Source of the DNA: Marinobacter sp. F4218
Lineage (GTDB): Bacteria; Pseudomonadota; Gammaproteobacteria; Pseudomonadales; Oleiphilaceae
Direction: 5' to 3'
Assembly: GCF_019443085.1 (NCBI RefSeq)
Contig: NZ_JAHZIL010000002.1
Location: 703,843 to 767,842, forward strand
DNA: 64,000 nt
The notes below the pieces were generated by a model. That model was not told the DNA's origin, made no database searches, and saw only the letters and a program-made list of their open reading frames with translations. The position numbers and the translations under genes are program-made. Below are positions 1 through 8,225 of this stretch, in pieces (position 1 is the stretch's first letter; every line of letters begins with the position of its first letter).

Positions 1-800
1 CGATACATCTCGACGAGTGGCTGCGGCTTCGCGCAAGCGACCGGGCATTGCCGAAGCTTTCCGTAGCCCTGACGTTTGATGATGGCTGGAAAGACAACTT
101 CCAGTATGCCTACCCTATCCTCAAATCAGAGAATGTGCCGGCAACAGTTTTTTTGGTGACGCGCCTTGTCGATACAAACGACGTTTTCTGGCCGGAGAAG
201 GTCCTTAAACTGCTTACTTCAAAGCCCATCAATGAGGCAGGGCCTGAATACCAATGGCTCACCCCGTACTTGCCGAATGCCCAGTCTAATCAATCGCCGC
301 TGACACTGTATCAGGCTGACCAGGCTATAAACCGACTGAAGAGCCTTGATGACGCCACGATCATGGCCCACCTCAGTGAGGCCAGCCAAAGATCCCCGTC
401 CTCAGACGCCAGCGGAGACGGCAGGTCGATACTGAATCGTCAGGAACTAACGGAAATGGCCTCTGACGATCTTGTTCGCTATGGCGCTCATACTCAGCAT
501 CATTTCCGTCTTAATCGTCTTGATAATCCCGCCACGCTGAAGCGAGAGATTCTTGGATGTCTGGATGACTTGAACGAATTCGGGACGGGAATAGTGCCCA
601 TTTTTTGTTACCCCAATGGGGACATTACCGCTGAAGGCAGGAAGCTGGTAGAAGATCGCTATCGAGCGGCCTGTACCACCAAGACAGGGTGGAATCTCGG
701 AAACCGCGATCCGTTTGACCTACACCGATTCAATCTACATGACGGAAACAGTGGCAGTGCCCGACACTTATTGGCCACGATCGGTCGGGGAATTTTATGA
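1..800 (+). CDS. polysaccharide deacetylase (5' partial)
   Basis: NodB-type carbohydrate esterase fragment, expected to remove N- or O-acetyl groups from a polysaccharide. The reading frame is open to the left window edge (frame beginning at base 3), and the metal-binding TFDDG motif lies only about 8 residues after the first in-frame TTG at 48. The true start is therefore probably outside the window, since the family normally carries residues before this motif. A later GAHTQHH segment supplies the metal-binding histidines, and FCYPNG matches the catalytic-face motif. The stop TGA overlaps the ATG of the next glycosyltransferase (ATGA), so the two are translationally coupled. It opens a plus-strand run of exopolysaccharide genes. 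Deacetylation is known for the family; the substrate is unknown. Confidence 0.85.
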   Translation, partial: IHLDEWLRLRASDRALPKLSVALTFDDGWKDNFQYAYPILKSENVPATVFLVTRLVDTNDVFWPEKVLKLLTSKPINEAGPEYQWLTPYLPNAQSNQSPLTLYQADQAINRLKSLDDATIMAHLSEASQRSPSSDASGDGRSILNRQELTEMASDDLVRYGAHTQHHFRLNRLDNPATLKREILGCLDDLNEFGTGIVPIFCYPNGDITAEGRKLVEDRYRAACTTKTGWNLGNRDPFDLHRFNLHDGNSGSARHLLATIGRGIL

Positions 801-1939
801 AAGCTATGAACATTCCCGGCGTTGTCACTCATGTCGTATCCGGAGACCTGTGGGCTGGCGCCGAAGTACAGGTCTTTAGCCTGTGTCGGGCATTGAAGGC
901 ATCCAACGAACTAAACCTGACGGCTATCGTTTTTAACGAAGGCATACTCAGTCAAAAGCTTCGCGAGCTCGGCATCCCAGTGGACCTGGCTGACGAATCC
1001 CGGCTGAACGCCCTCCAGATGATCCAGGTAATACGGGATCACTGCCGGAAATATCAAACACAATTGCTGCACACCCACGGGTTCAAGGAAAACATCCTGG
1101 GGATAGTCGGCAAAGATCTCGCTCATGTCCCTTACTCAGTCCGAACTGTCCACGGCAATCCGGAATCCGCGTTTAAATTGAGCGCCCCCCACAAATGGTT
1201 GATTCACAAGCTTGATCATTTCCTTGGCCGGTTTAGGCAGCAGGCTGTTGTAGCCGTGTCGACACAGTTAGAGGAACGTCTCTCGCCGGTATTTCCCGGC
1301 AAGGTACACAAGATATTCAACTTTGTAGATGTCGAAGCTATCCGGGCTCAGTGGCCGAAATTGGTCAGGCAAGCTGGGGAAACAAAACGGTTAGGGATCA
1401 TTGGCCGTCTTACTCCGGTAAAGAGAGTGGATCTGTTCATCAAAACAATTGCCCTCCTTAATCAGACGGGCGAAAACTGCAGAGGGATCATCATCGGAAC
1501 CGGGCCGCTGGATAGTGAACTGCGGGAGTTGGCTGAAAGCTTGGGGGTCACTACAAAAATTGAATTTAGAGGCTTTGTGAACCCCGCATTTACGGAACTA
1601 AGAACGCTTGATGCCCTTCTGATGACATCGGACCACGAAGGTCTGCCGCTGACCCTGTTGGAAGCCCTCTCGCTTGAGATTCCGGTTATCGGGCATCGAG
1701 TAGGCGGAATACCCGAAGTGCTCGATCAGGGAGCATGTGGTTGGCTCGTGGACGAGCAAACACCGGAAGCCTATGCGTCAGTTACGTCAATGGCCCTCAA
1801 CGCCTGCGAGGAGCGCGCGCGGAAATGCCAGAGAGGATTGGCACACGCCACCGGCATTTTTGGAAAGCAATCGAATACAGAAAAGTACTTGGGGCTCTAC
1901 AATAGATATACAGGCCTGAGCGAGTTTGAAGCGACTTAA
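797..1939 (+). CDS. GT4-family glycosyltransferase
   Basis: Retaining GT-B glycosyltransferase of 380 residues, expected to add one sugar to a lipid-linked repeat unit at the cytoplasmic face of the membrane. The N-terminal half begins with a VVSGDLWAGAEVQ motif typical of the acceptor domain. The C-terminal half has the nucleotide-sugar domain (GIIGRLTPVKRVD, IIIGTGPL) and the E-x7-E motif in SDHEGLPLTLLEAL, about residue 280. The ATG overlaps the stop of the upstream deacetylase by 4 bases. An 86-base gap separates it from the pyruvyltransferase-like gene. Donor and acceptor cannot be read from the sequence. Confidence 0.85.
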   Translation: MKAMNIPGVVTHVVSGDLWAGAEVQVFSLCRALKASNELNLTAIVFNEGILSQKLRELGIPVDLADESRLNALQMIQVIRDHCRKYQTQLLHTHGFKENILGIVGKDLAHVPYSVRTVHGNPESAFKLSAPHKWLIHKLDHFLGRFRQQAVVAVSTQLEERLSPVFPGKVHKIFNFVDVEAIRAQWPKLVRQAGETKRLGIIGRLTPVKRVDLFIKTIALLNQTGENCRGIIIGTGPLDSELRELAESLGVTTKIEFRGFVNPAFTELRTLDALLMTSDHEGLPLTLLEALSLEIPVIGHRVGGIPEVLDQGACGWLVDEQTPEAYASVTSMALNACEERARKCQRGLAHATGIFGKQSNTEKYLGLYNRYTGLSEFEAT

Positions 1940-2025
1940 ATACCGATCCAGGGATTTACACTACCCGGAAGCTCCGAGAGCGACAAGGATCGTTAACTTG
2001 TTTGTGAATTACAGAGTATAGGGAA

Positions 2026-3228
2026 ATGCCAAAAATTCTCATGTTATCGGACATCACTGGACTCGGACCCGATTACCATGTCGGGGACGAAGCAATGGCG
2101 CAGGTGGCTATAGAACGCCTCGGCAAGTTGGTAGGAAAGGAGAACCTGATACTGGGCTGCGCCAGTCCCGCCCAGGTTCCGGAAACCTACGGAATTCGCG
2201 CCTTTGCGTTCTACCACATAACGGACAACCAATTCAGAAGCATGCTCTGGACCAAACCACTGTCCTATTTCAAAGCCTTTGCCATGAACGTATACCAGGT
2301 GGCGCGTTGCGACAAAGTCCTGGTGTGCGGTGGCGGGAATATGACGAGTGTCTGGCCTGGGGTTCTTGAGGCTCGGCTGCGGCTTCTGAAAGTCGCCAAT
2401 TTTTTCAAGAAAGACGTCATCCTCGTCAGCCAAACGATCGGACCCTTTGAACAGCCACACAGAGAAGCCGTCGATCGGGCTCTGCGCAAAGCAAAATGGA
2501 TCGGTGTTCGGGACATCAACTTTTCCCACACGCAAGTCAGCTCACCGGTTCACTTTGCTCTGGATGATGCCTGCTATCTGGAGAAACGTCACAGCGAGTA
2601 CAGCCGGTCAATCAGCGCCGATAGCGGTGACTTCGCTTGTATCTCCATGCGGAAATTTGGGGACATGGATGACTCCGACGTTCTCCGAGTGGCTGCAGCC
2701 ATTGAACAAGCCGTTCGGTCGCATAACCTAAATAGTGTCTTTATTCCTCACCATGCGCCCATGGGTACCAAGGGTGACATCGCGCTGGCGAATCAAATAA
2801 AGCATTTGTGGAAGAAGGAGAGCTTCCACCTCGTGGATCCCATACCTCTGGCATCCGAACTAAAGGCTCTCACCGCAGACAGTCAGTTTGTTATATCCAT
2901 GCGGTACCATCAGCTCGTATTTGCCCTGTCGATAGGCGTCCCAGCGGTCGGAATTTATGTTGATGAGTATACCCAGGCAAAACTTACGGGGTCTTTTGAG
3001 GCCCTGGGGCTAAAGCCATTGGTTACATCCATAAATCACGTCGATGACAATCTGGACGCCTTGGTGTCCGAGGCTCTTGAATCCCGGGAGAGTTTCGAAG
3101 CCGCCGCTCACAAGATTCAGCAGGAAGAAAAAAAAGTCAGCGAGCGCCCCTACCGATTACTCGCAGATGTATTGGAGGAACCGCTCGCCGATTCCATTGG
3201 GAAGCCAACGGAGGCAAAGGGCTCGTGA
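2026..3228 (+). CDS. polysaccharide pyruvyl transferase family protein
   Basis: A 400-residue protein of the CsaB/WcaK polysaccharide pyruvyltransferase family, whose characterised members move pyruvate from phosphoenolpyruvate onto a sugar as a ketal, adding negative charge. Supporting features are the N-terminal glycine-rich GPDYHVGDEAM segment, the VCGGGNM motif near residue 100, SQTIGPF, and the late SMRYHQLVFALSIGVPAVGI motif near residue 290. The stop overlaps the GTG of the next gene (GTGA). Coding DNA near 3128 has a run of eight A. Some family members have diverged to other roles, so pyruvylation here is an inference. Confidence 0.8.
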   Translation: MPKILMLSDITGLGPDYHVGDEAMAQVAIERLGKLVGKENLILGCASPAQVPETYGIRAFAFYHITDNQFRSMLWTKPLSYFKAFAMNVYQVARCDKVLVCGGGNMTSVWPGVLEARLRLLKVANFFKKDVILVSQTIGPFEQPHREAVDRALRKAKWIGVRDINFSHTQVSSPVHFALDDACYLEKRHSEYSRSISADSGDFACISMRKFGDMDDSDVLRVAAAIEQAVRSHNLNSVFIPHHAPMGTKGDIALANQIKHLWKKESFHLVDPIPLASELKALTADSQFVISMRYHQLVFALSIGVPAVGIYVDEYTQAKLTGSFEALGLKPLVTSINHVDDNLDALVSEALESRESFEAAAHKIQQEEKKVSERPYRLLADVLEEPLADSIGKPTEAKGS

Positions 3229-4385
3229 CAGGAATGATGGTTCTTTTTCACTGTGAGTCGAACCCCGGGTATGCAGCATCAAGCCATGAACACACGTTCC
3301 TAGATGTTGCGAGGAATCTGGCGGGCGATATTCAAAACGTGCATTACGCGTACTCAGATTTGACCGGCGGAATGACCTCTTCACTGCCGGCGGAGCTGAC
3401 CAATATCCTTCACCTTGATACACAGTGGTCAGACCCCGATCAACTCAGGAGCATCGAATCCTATGTCAGGAAACACCGGATCCGGCGCCTCCTCGGATTT
3501 GATCAGCCTGTCTCACGTCCGATGTATCAGGCGCTTCGGAAGGGCGGTGTAAAAACCTTCGTATCATATTGGGGGGCGCCAATGAGCTCGCTAAACAGCG
3601 GCCTAAAACTCTTCCTAAAAAAGCTCGAGGTTTCAACCAAACGTTACGGCCCCGATCACTATGTTTTTCAATCTGACGGAATGCGTGATACCGCTGTTAA
3701 TGGTAGAGGAATCCCCTTCTCGAAAACCTCCATTGTTAAAACCGGAATAGACACTCGGAAGTATGCACCCGACCCGTCAAGACGTTGGTACGCCCACGAA
3801 TGTTTTGACATACCAAGGGACCGAAAAATCGTTGTATTTTCCGGGCATATGGAAAGAAGAAAGGGTGTGCACGTTATCCTTCAGGCCGCAGAAATCCTGA
3901 CCCGCAAGCTAAAACAAAAGAACGTTCAGTTCCTTATCCTCGGAAACCGACCGGGAGAGCGTGAGAACTTCCTGGAATATCTGCAGGACCCTGAGGTCAA
4001 TGAACACATCACCTTTGGCGGATACCGGGCCGATGTACCTGACCTCCTGAAGAGTTGCTCCGTTGGGATGATCGCCTCAGTTGAATGGGACTCCTTCCCT
4101 ATGTCTTCACTTGAGATGGCGGCAACCGAATTACCACTCCTGGTATCAGATCTTCCGGGGTTGAATGAAGCGGTAGCACCCGACACCGGTAGAAAATTCC
4201 CCGTTAACGATCATGTTGCTGCAGCAGAGCAACTGAATACTCTTCTCAATCAAACAGAACTTCTCGAAACCATGGGAAGTAAAGGCCGAGAACGTGTCAT
4301 CAAACATTACTCCCGAACCGCTCAAGCGAAGGGAATAATCAATATTTTCAGAGAACTGGAACGCGAGCAGGAGCTTGTGTTGTGA
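3225..4385 (+). CDS. GT4-family glycosyltransferase
   Basis: Second GT-B glycosyltransferase of this run, 386 residues. The nucleotide-sugar-binding half is clear: VVFSGHMERRKGVHVILQAA near residue 205, LILGNRPGERE, and SVEWDSFPMSSLEMAATELP near residue 290 in place of the usual E-x7-E stretch. It starts at GTG 3225 inside the upstream stop (GTGA); an in-frame ATG at 3234 is an alternative. It ends in a GTGA overlap with the flippase gene. The tight chain pyruvyltransferase-GT-flippase argues for one transcript building and exporting one repeat unit. Confidence 0.8.
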   Translation: MTGMMVLFHCESNPGYAASSHEHTFLDVARNLAGDIQNVHYAYSDLTGGMTSSLPAELTNILHLDTQWSDPDQLRSIESYVRKHRIRRLLGFDQPVSRPMYQALRKGGVKTFVSYWGAPMSSLNSGLKLFLKKLEVSTKRYGPDHYVFQSDGMRDTAVNGRGIPFSKTSIVKTGIDTRKYAPDPSRRWYAHECFDIPRDRKIVVFSGHMERRKGVHVILQAAEILTRKLKQKNVQFLILGNRPGERENFLEYLQDPEVNEHITFGGYRADVPDLLKSCSVGMIASVEWDSFPMSSLEMAATELPLLVSDLPGLNEAVAPDTGRKFPVNDHVAAAEQLNTLLNQTELLETMGSKGRERVIKHYSRTAQAKGIINIFRELEREQELVL

Positions 4386-5839
4386 GCCAAACCCAACAAA
4401 TGGTCAAACACTCAACAATCTACGCTGTCGGAAATATATCCAGACAGCTTGTTGGGTTCTTGATGCTCCCAATCTACACAAGTTACTTAACGCCTGCCGA
4501 CTATGGTGTTATTGGCCTTTTAATATTCTTGGTAAGCCTTTTTGAAATTATTTTAGGTGGCCACATGTTTCAGGCCGTACCGAAATTTTTTCACGAAGAA
4601 GATAGTCGGAGACGAAAAAACTCCGTAGTCACTACTGCTTTTTTGATCACCTCTTTTTTCAGTGGTTTTGCCTGCTTGATAATGGCCAGTTTTTCAACTC
4701 CCCTATCGTCACTCGTATTCGGAGACGAAAAATACAGCATCTACATAATCATCTTCTCCGCATTGATACTTACCCATGCCTTAGAGCAATATAGCCTCAC
4801 CTATTTACGAATAGTTAAAAAGCCATGGACTTTCTTTAACTTTAGCATGGCTAAGCTTGCCCTCCAGCTAAGCCTGAACATTCTGACAATCGTTATATTA
4901 GACTGGGGCCTAATGGGCCTTGCACTAAGCAGCCTTATATCTTCAGTCATTATATCTATTACCTTAACGACCTACACGATATATCATACCGGCTTCCATT
5001 TAACAAAATCTGTGGCCGTTAAAATTTTAAAATTCAGCTGGCCATTGTGGATATCAGGCCTCATTGGACTTTATATTGGTTCATCCAACCGTTATTTTAT
5101 CCGTATATTCTCGTCCCTGGATGATGTGGGACTTTTCGAATTAGCATCAAAATTCGGTGCGATTGTAGGTGTCCTAGTCTGGAGTCCGTTCTCGCAATAC
5201 TGGCAAACTGAGCGCTTTGCCATTGCCAAAACGGCTAACCCCTACCCCTCATACTCACTGGCATTTCGGATGATCACTGCACTCTTGCTGGTTTCAGGCA
5301 TCAGCGTAAACACATTCTCGACGATGATTATTCAGTTTATGTCTGCCCCGCCATTCCACCCTGCAACTGACGCCGTCCCGTTTCTTGTACTGGCGGGGAT
5401 TTTTCAAAGCTTGACGATCTTCAACAACTTCAGTTTTATGTATCGAAACCGAACTTTCGAGCTCACCAAGAATAACATCGTTACCGCGGCCTTTATTACC
5501 GCATTCTATTTCGTTTTAATACCCGATTATGGTTTCGTTGGGGCTTCAATTGCGCTGGCAGCTGGCTCTATTGTCCAATACGCGTATGCACTACATATCG
5601 CAAATAAAATCTATCCTATGAAGATAAACCAAAAATCATTGCTTACCGGCATTGTGGTATTATTGCTAGCTGCAATAGTTGACCAGTCCTTTATTAATCA
5701 AGATTTATCTATTCCTTCAATATCCAGTAAAATTTTACTTGCAATAACATTCTCACTAGCAGTTCTTTTCTCACTGTTTGAGAAACATGAACTCTCAGGA
5801 TCGAAAGACTATGTAATAGGATTTTTCAAGAAACATTAA
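4382..5839 (+). CDS. Wzx-type oligosaccharide flippase
   Basis: Integral membrane protein of 485 residues from the polysaccharide transporter (MOP/Wzx) superfamily, expected to flip undecaprenyl-linked repeat units to the periplasmic side. The sequence is about 12-14 hydrophobic segments with short polar loops. The N-terminus (QMVKHSTIYAVGNISRQLVGFLMLPIYTSYL, given here only as its first residues QMVKHSTIYAVGNISRQ) is the typical first helix of the family. The GTG start lies within the preceding stop. The gene is visibly more AT-rich than its neighbours, a common trait of horizontally exchanged flippase genes. A 440-base non-coding gap follows. Confidence 0.88.
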   Translation: MSQTQQMVKHSTIYAVGNISRQLVGFLMLPIYTSYLTPADYGVIGLLIFLVSLFEIILGGHMFQAVPKFFHEEDSRRRKNSVVTTAFLITSFFSGFACLIMASFSTPLSSLVFGDEKYSIYIIIFSALILTHALEQYSLTYLRIVKKPWTFFNFSMAKLALQLSLNILTIVILDWGLMGLALSSLISSVIISITLTTYTIYHTGFHLTKSVAVKILKFSWPLWISGLIGLYIGSSNRYFIRIFSSLDDVGLFELASKFGAIVGVLVWSPFSQYWQTERFAIAKTANPYPSYSLAFRMITALLLVSGISVNTFSTMIIQFMSAPPFHPATDAVPFLVLAGIFQSLTIFNNFSFMYRNRTFELTKNNIVTAAFITAFYFVLIPDYGFVGASIALAAGSIVQYAYALHIANKIYPMKINQKSLLTGIVVLLLAAIVDQSFINQDLSIPSISSKILLAITFSLAVLFSLFEKHELSGSKDYVIGFFKKH

Positions 5840-5892
5840 CTGATTCTTCTTTAGCGCTCGATTAAATACTTCGAAAAGTTTCAAATTCTCCC

Positions 5893-5980
5893 ATTTCGGA
5901 GACCGAAATGACCATTACGTAGAGTCGTAATATTGTCTGCACTTACGTAGTACTCGACACCAAATGATTAGCATTTTGGT
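5893..5980. promoter_or_regulatory. three consecutive inverted repeats in a 440-bp non-coding gap
   Basis: The stretch 5840-6280 holds no convincing gene and is AT-rich. Within 90 bases it carries three separate inverted repeats: ATTTCGG/CCGAAAT at 5893-5909 (3-base spacer), ATTACG/CGTAAT at 5914-5931 (6-base spacer), and ACCAAATG/CATTTTGGT at 5959-5980 (one bulged base). None is followed by a T-run, so they do not look like a standard terminator of the flippase gene. They may be operators or the leader of the secreted protein gene starting at 6281. The rest of the gap shows nothing I can name. Confidence 0.4.
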
Positions 5981-6280
5981 AATGCTCTTTTAATGATGAC
6001 AATTCCTTAATGACCGATTACTGGCCAACTTCACCGTTAAACGCCCCACACAGACTCGGTTAAAAACAAGAGGTTATATGAAACCGTCTTTTATACGACT
6101 CAGATAGTGAGATTTCTATTGTCCGGGAGCACCAGAACGAACAATTAAAGTTGCGACGGAAACCAGAAAATTTATTGCTCCGACTAAAGGACAATCAGCT
6201 ATAATTGTTCCAACGTCAAACCGCGTTTCTGCCTCTGCATCAGACACGCCTCCCAAGTCCGCAACATGGAGAGAGTAAAC

Positions 6281-7153
6281 ATGAAACACTCCAATGTTTT
6301 CGTCCAAACAGCGGCACTTTCGCTGTTAGTGGCCCTTTCCCTTCCCGCTTACTCCTGGACGCGAGCTTTGACTTTCGAGCAAGGGGCGATCGGTTCCAAA
6401 GCGCAGAGCGGCAGTGATCAGGATTTCGATGACGCAGCCGGAGGATCCTACATTACCGACGAGCGGGTTCTGACTGGCAGCAAGGCCGCTAAGTTGACTG
6501 TGACCGGAGGCTCGACGGCCTTTGGTGAGTGGGGAGGGATCATCAATTACCCGGAGTTGTTAAGAAAGGGCGATGAAGTTTGGTTCAGCGTCAACACCTA
6601 TTTTCCCGAGGGATTCAACTACGACTCAACCGGCGGTGGCGGTCACCTGAAGTTTCTCAGGATTCATGCTCAGAAGAGTGATGGTTCCAACTCCGGGTAC
6701 AACGACTGGTACATGAACCCGGAAGCATCCACGGTTCCCCACAAGTTTATTTACGAAGGTCAGCAACAATGGTTTGAATTCGGTGCGCCCTCGGATGAGG
6801 TCCAACGCGGACGGTGGGAAACCTATGAGATGTATATCAAATTTGATAATGTTCCCGCCGACCAAGGCGGAACTGCCGTCGTTCGGGTATGGAAAGACGG
6901 AAGGCTGCTCCGGGAAATCACGGGGGCTGAAACGCTGAACAGCTCTTCCGACACGTCTGACCGGGCTCATCTTTTCACATACTGGAATGGCGCAGCGCCC
7001 AAGACGCAGTTCATGTATGTAGACGATATCGTGGTTACGTCGGATACGCCTTCGAACCGAGACGCTAGCGGCAATCCAATGGTTGGCGGTGCCAGTAGCG
7101 GTGGCGGGGAGCCAAGTGTTCGTCCAGCGGCACCACAGCTCAACGTGGAATAG
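6281..7153 (+). CDS. secreted protein, polysaccharide-lyase-like jelly-roll fold
   Basis: Exported protein of about 290 residues. The ATG at 6281 is chosen because GGAGAGAG precedes it by 7 bases and a classic signal peptide follows (positively charged start, hydrophobic core, cleavage near AYS-WT). The mature part has the pattern of heparin-lyase-like or alginate-lyase-like beta-sandwich domains: FEQGAIG at the start, a central WFSVNTYFPEGF, GHLKFLRIH, and RGRWETYEMYIKFDN with a closing MYVDDIVV strand. The tail after residue 255 is rich in Gly, Ser and Pro. It lies inside the exopolysaccharide locus, so a role in trimming or binding the polymer is plausible. I cannot assign a PL family or catalytic residues. 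Confidence 0.55.
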   Translation: MKHSNVFVQTAALSLLVALSLPAYSWTRALTFEQGAIGSKAQSGSDQDFDDAAGGSYITDERVLTGSKAAKLTVTGGSTAFGEWGGIINYPELLRKGDEVWFSVNTYFPEGFNYDSTGGGGHLKFLRIHAQKSDGSNSGYNDWYMNPEASTVPHKFIYEGQQQWFEFGAPSDEVQRGRWETYEMYIKFDNVPADQGGTAVVRVWKDGRLLREITGAETLNSSSDTSDRAHLFTYWNGAAPKTQFMYVDDIVVTSDTPSNRDASGNPMVGGASSGGGEPSVRPAAPQLNVE

Positions 7154-7176
7154 ACCATTTCAAGAAAGGTATTCTT

Positions 7177-8166
7177 ATGCCCCCCACAATCAGGGATGAT
7201 GCAGTCTGGGTGACATGGGAGCGGCAAACCAGAAACCGCTCTGCGAGTGATTATTTTAATGTCCCGCTTTACGAAGTCATTGAAGAAGGCCCCGGTCGCG
7301 CTTCGCGTTATATTAGAAGCACTCTCCGAACCATCGCTATTGTAGGAAAACAAAAACCGCGCTACTTCTTTGCTCAGAACCCTTCTATTGTTCTGGCAGT
7401 CCTCGCGATAACTCTCAAACCGTGGCGAAAATTTAAAGTAATCATCGACGCCCACAACGCCGGAATTCACGGGCCGGAAAACGGTAGTCGGTTTCTGCCA
7501 AGAATAAACAGGTTTGTTATTCGAAAGGCTGACGCCGTCATCGTAACAAACCCGGAATTGGCCGAATTCATCACCTCGTGTGGCGGCACTCCGATCATCC
7601 TGCCGGACCCTCTTCCAAACCTTGAGAGGAAAATGGCACCGGTCGAATGCGGTGGAAAAAAGAAGATCAAAGCGTTTTGCATTACCTCCTGGAGCGAAGA
7701 CGAACCTTACCGCGAAATTCTTGAAGCGGCTTCAGCTTTTACAGATGAGGTCGAGTTCTTTTTTTCCGGAAACCATAAGAAAATCCGATCCTTGCGTACT
7801 AACACCATTCCAAGCAACGTCCATCTTCTCGGCTTCATAGATGAAAATGCTTTCCATGATCATCTTTTCTCAGCGGACTTCTGCATTGATATGACAAAGC
7901 GGTCGGATTGCATGGTATGTGGAGCGTACGAGAGTATTTCCGCCGAGAAACCCGTGATTCTCTCGGACACGCCCGTGCAAAGGAGATACTTCTCGAAAGG
8001 CGCCGTTTTTAGCCAGAACACAGCGCAGGATATAAAGCATGCGATAGATCAAATGGTAAACGGTATTGAGCCCATGCGTCAGGACGCAGTTGACCTGAAA
8101 AAAGAAATTCTCGAAAGGGAAACCAGCCAGAGGGCGATACTACTCTCCCAGATTCAGCAGCTTTAA
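7177..8166 (+). CDS. glycosyltransferase (GT4-like)
   Basis: A 329-residue GT-B type glycosyltransferase. The N-terminal domain has FFAQNPSIVLAVLAI and VIIDAHNAGIHGPE, followed by ADAVIVTNPELAE, the usual acceptor-side pattern. The C-terminal half includes VHLLGFIDENAFHDHLFSAD and a CMVCGAYESISAEKPVILSD stretch that replaces the classic E-x7-E. It starts at ATG 7177 with AAAGG about 8 bases upstream, 23 bases after the secreted protein, so the two may be co-transcribed. It ends convergently with the ligase gene. Sugar specificity is unknown. Confidence 0.72.
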   Translation: MPPTIRDDAVWVTWERQTRNRSASDYFNVPLYEVIEEGPGRASRYIRSTLRTIAIVGKQKPRYFFAQNPSIVLAVLAITLKPWRKFKVIIDAHNAGIHGPENGSRFLPRINRFVIRKADAVIVTNPELAEFITSCGGTPIILPDPLPNLERKMAPVECGGKKKIKAFCITSWSEDEPYREILEAASAFTDEVEFFFSGNHKKIRSLRTNTIPSNVHLLGFIDENAFHDHLFSADFCIDMTKRSDCMVCGAYESISAEKPVILSDTPVQRRYFSKGAVFSQNTAQDIKHAIDQMVNGIEPMRQDAVDLKKEILERETSQRAILLSQIQQL

Positions 8167-8225
8167 TTCCTAGATTAGGTTGATCAAACTGTAACCCATG
8201 AACAGTTATCAGGGCATTGCCGAAT

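Noticed and set aside
3128..3135. Run of eight A in the pyruvyltransferase-like gene as a phase-variable tract
   Set aside because: Lys-rich codons near the C-terminus explain it, and A8 runs are common; no other evidence of switching.
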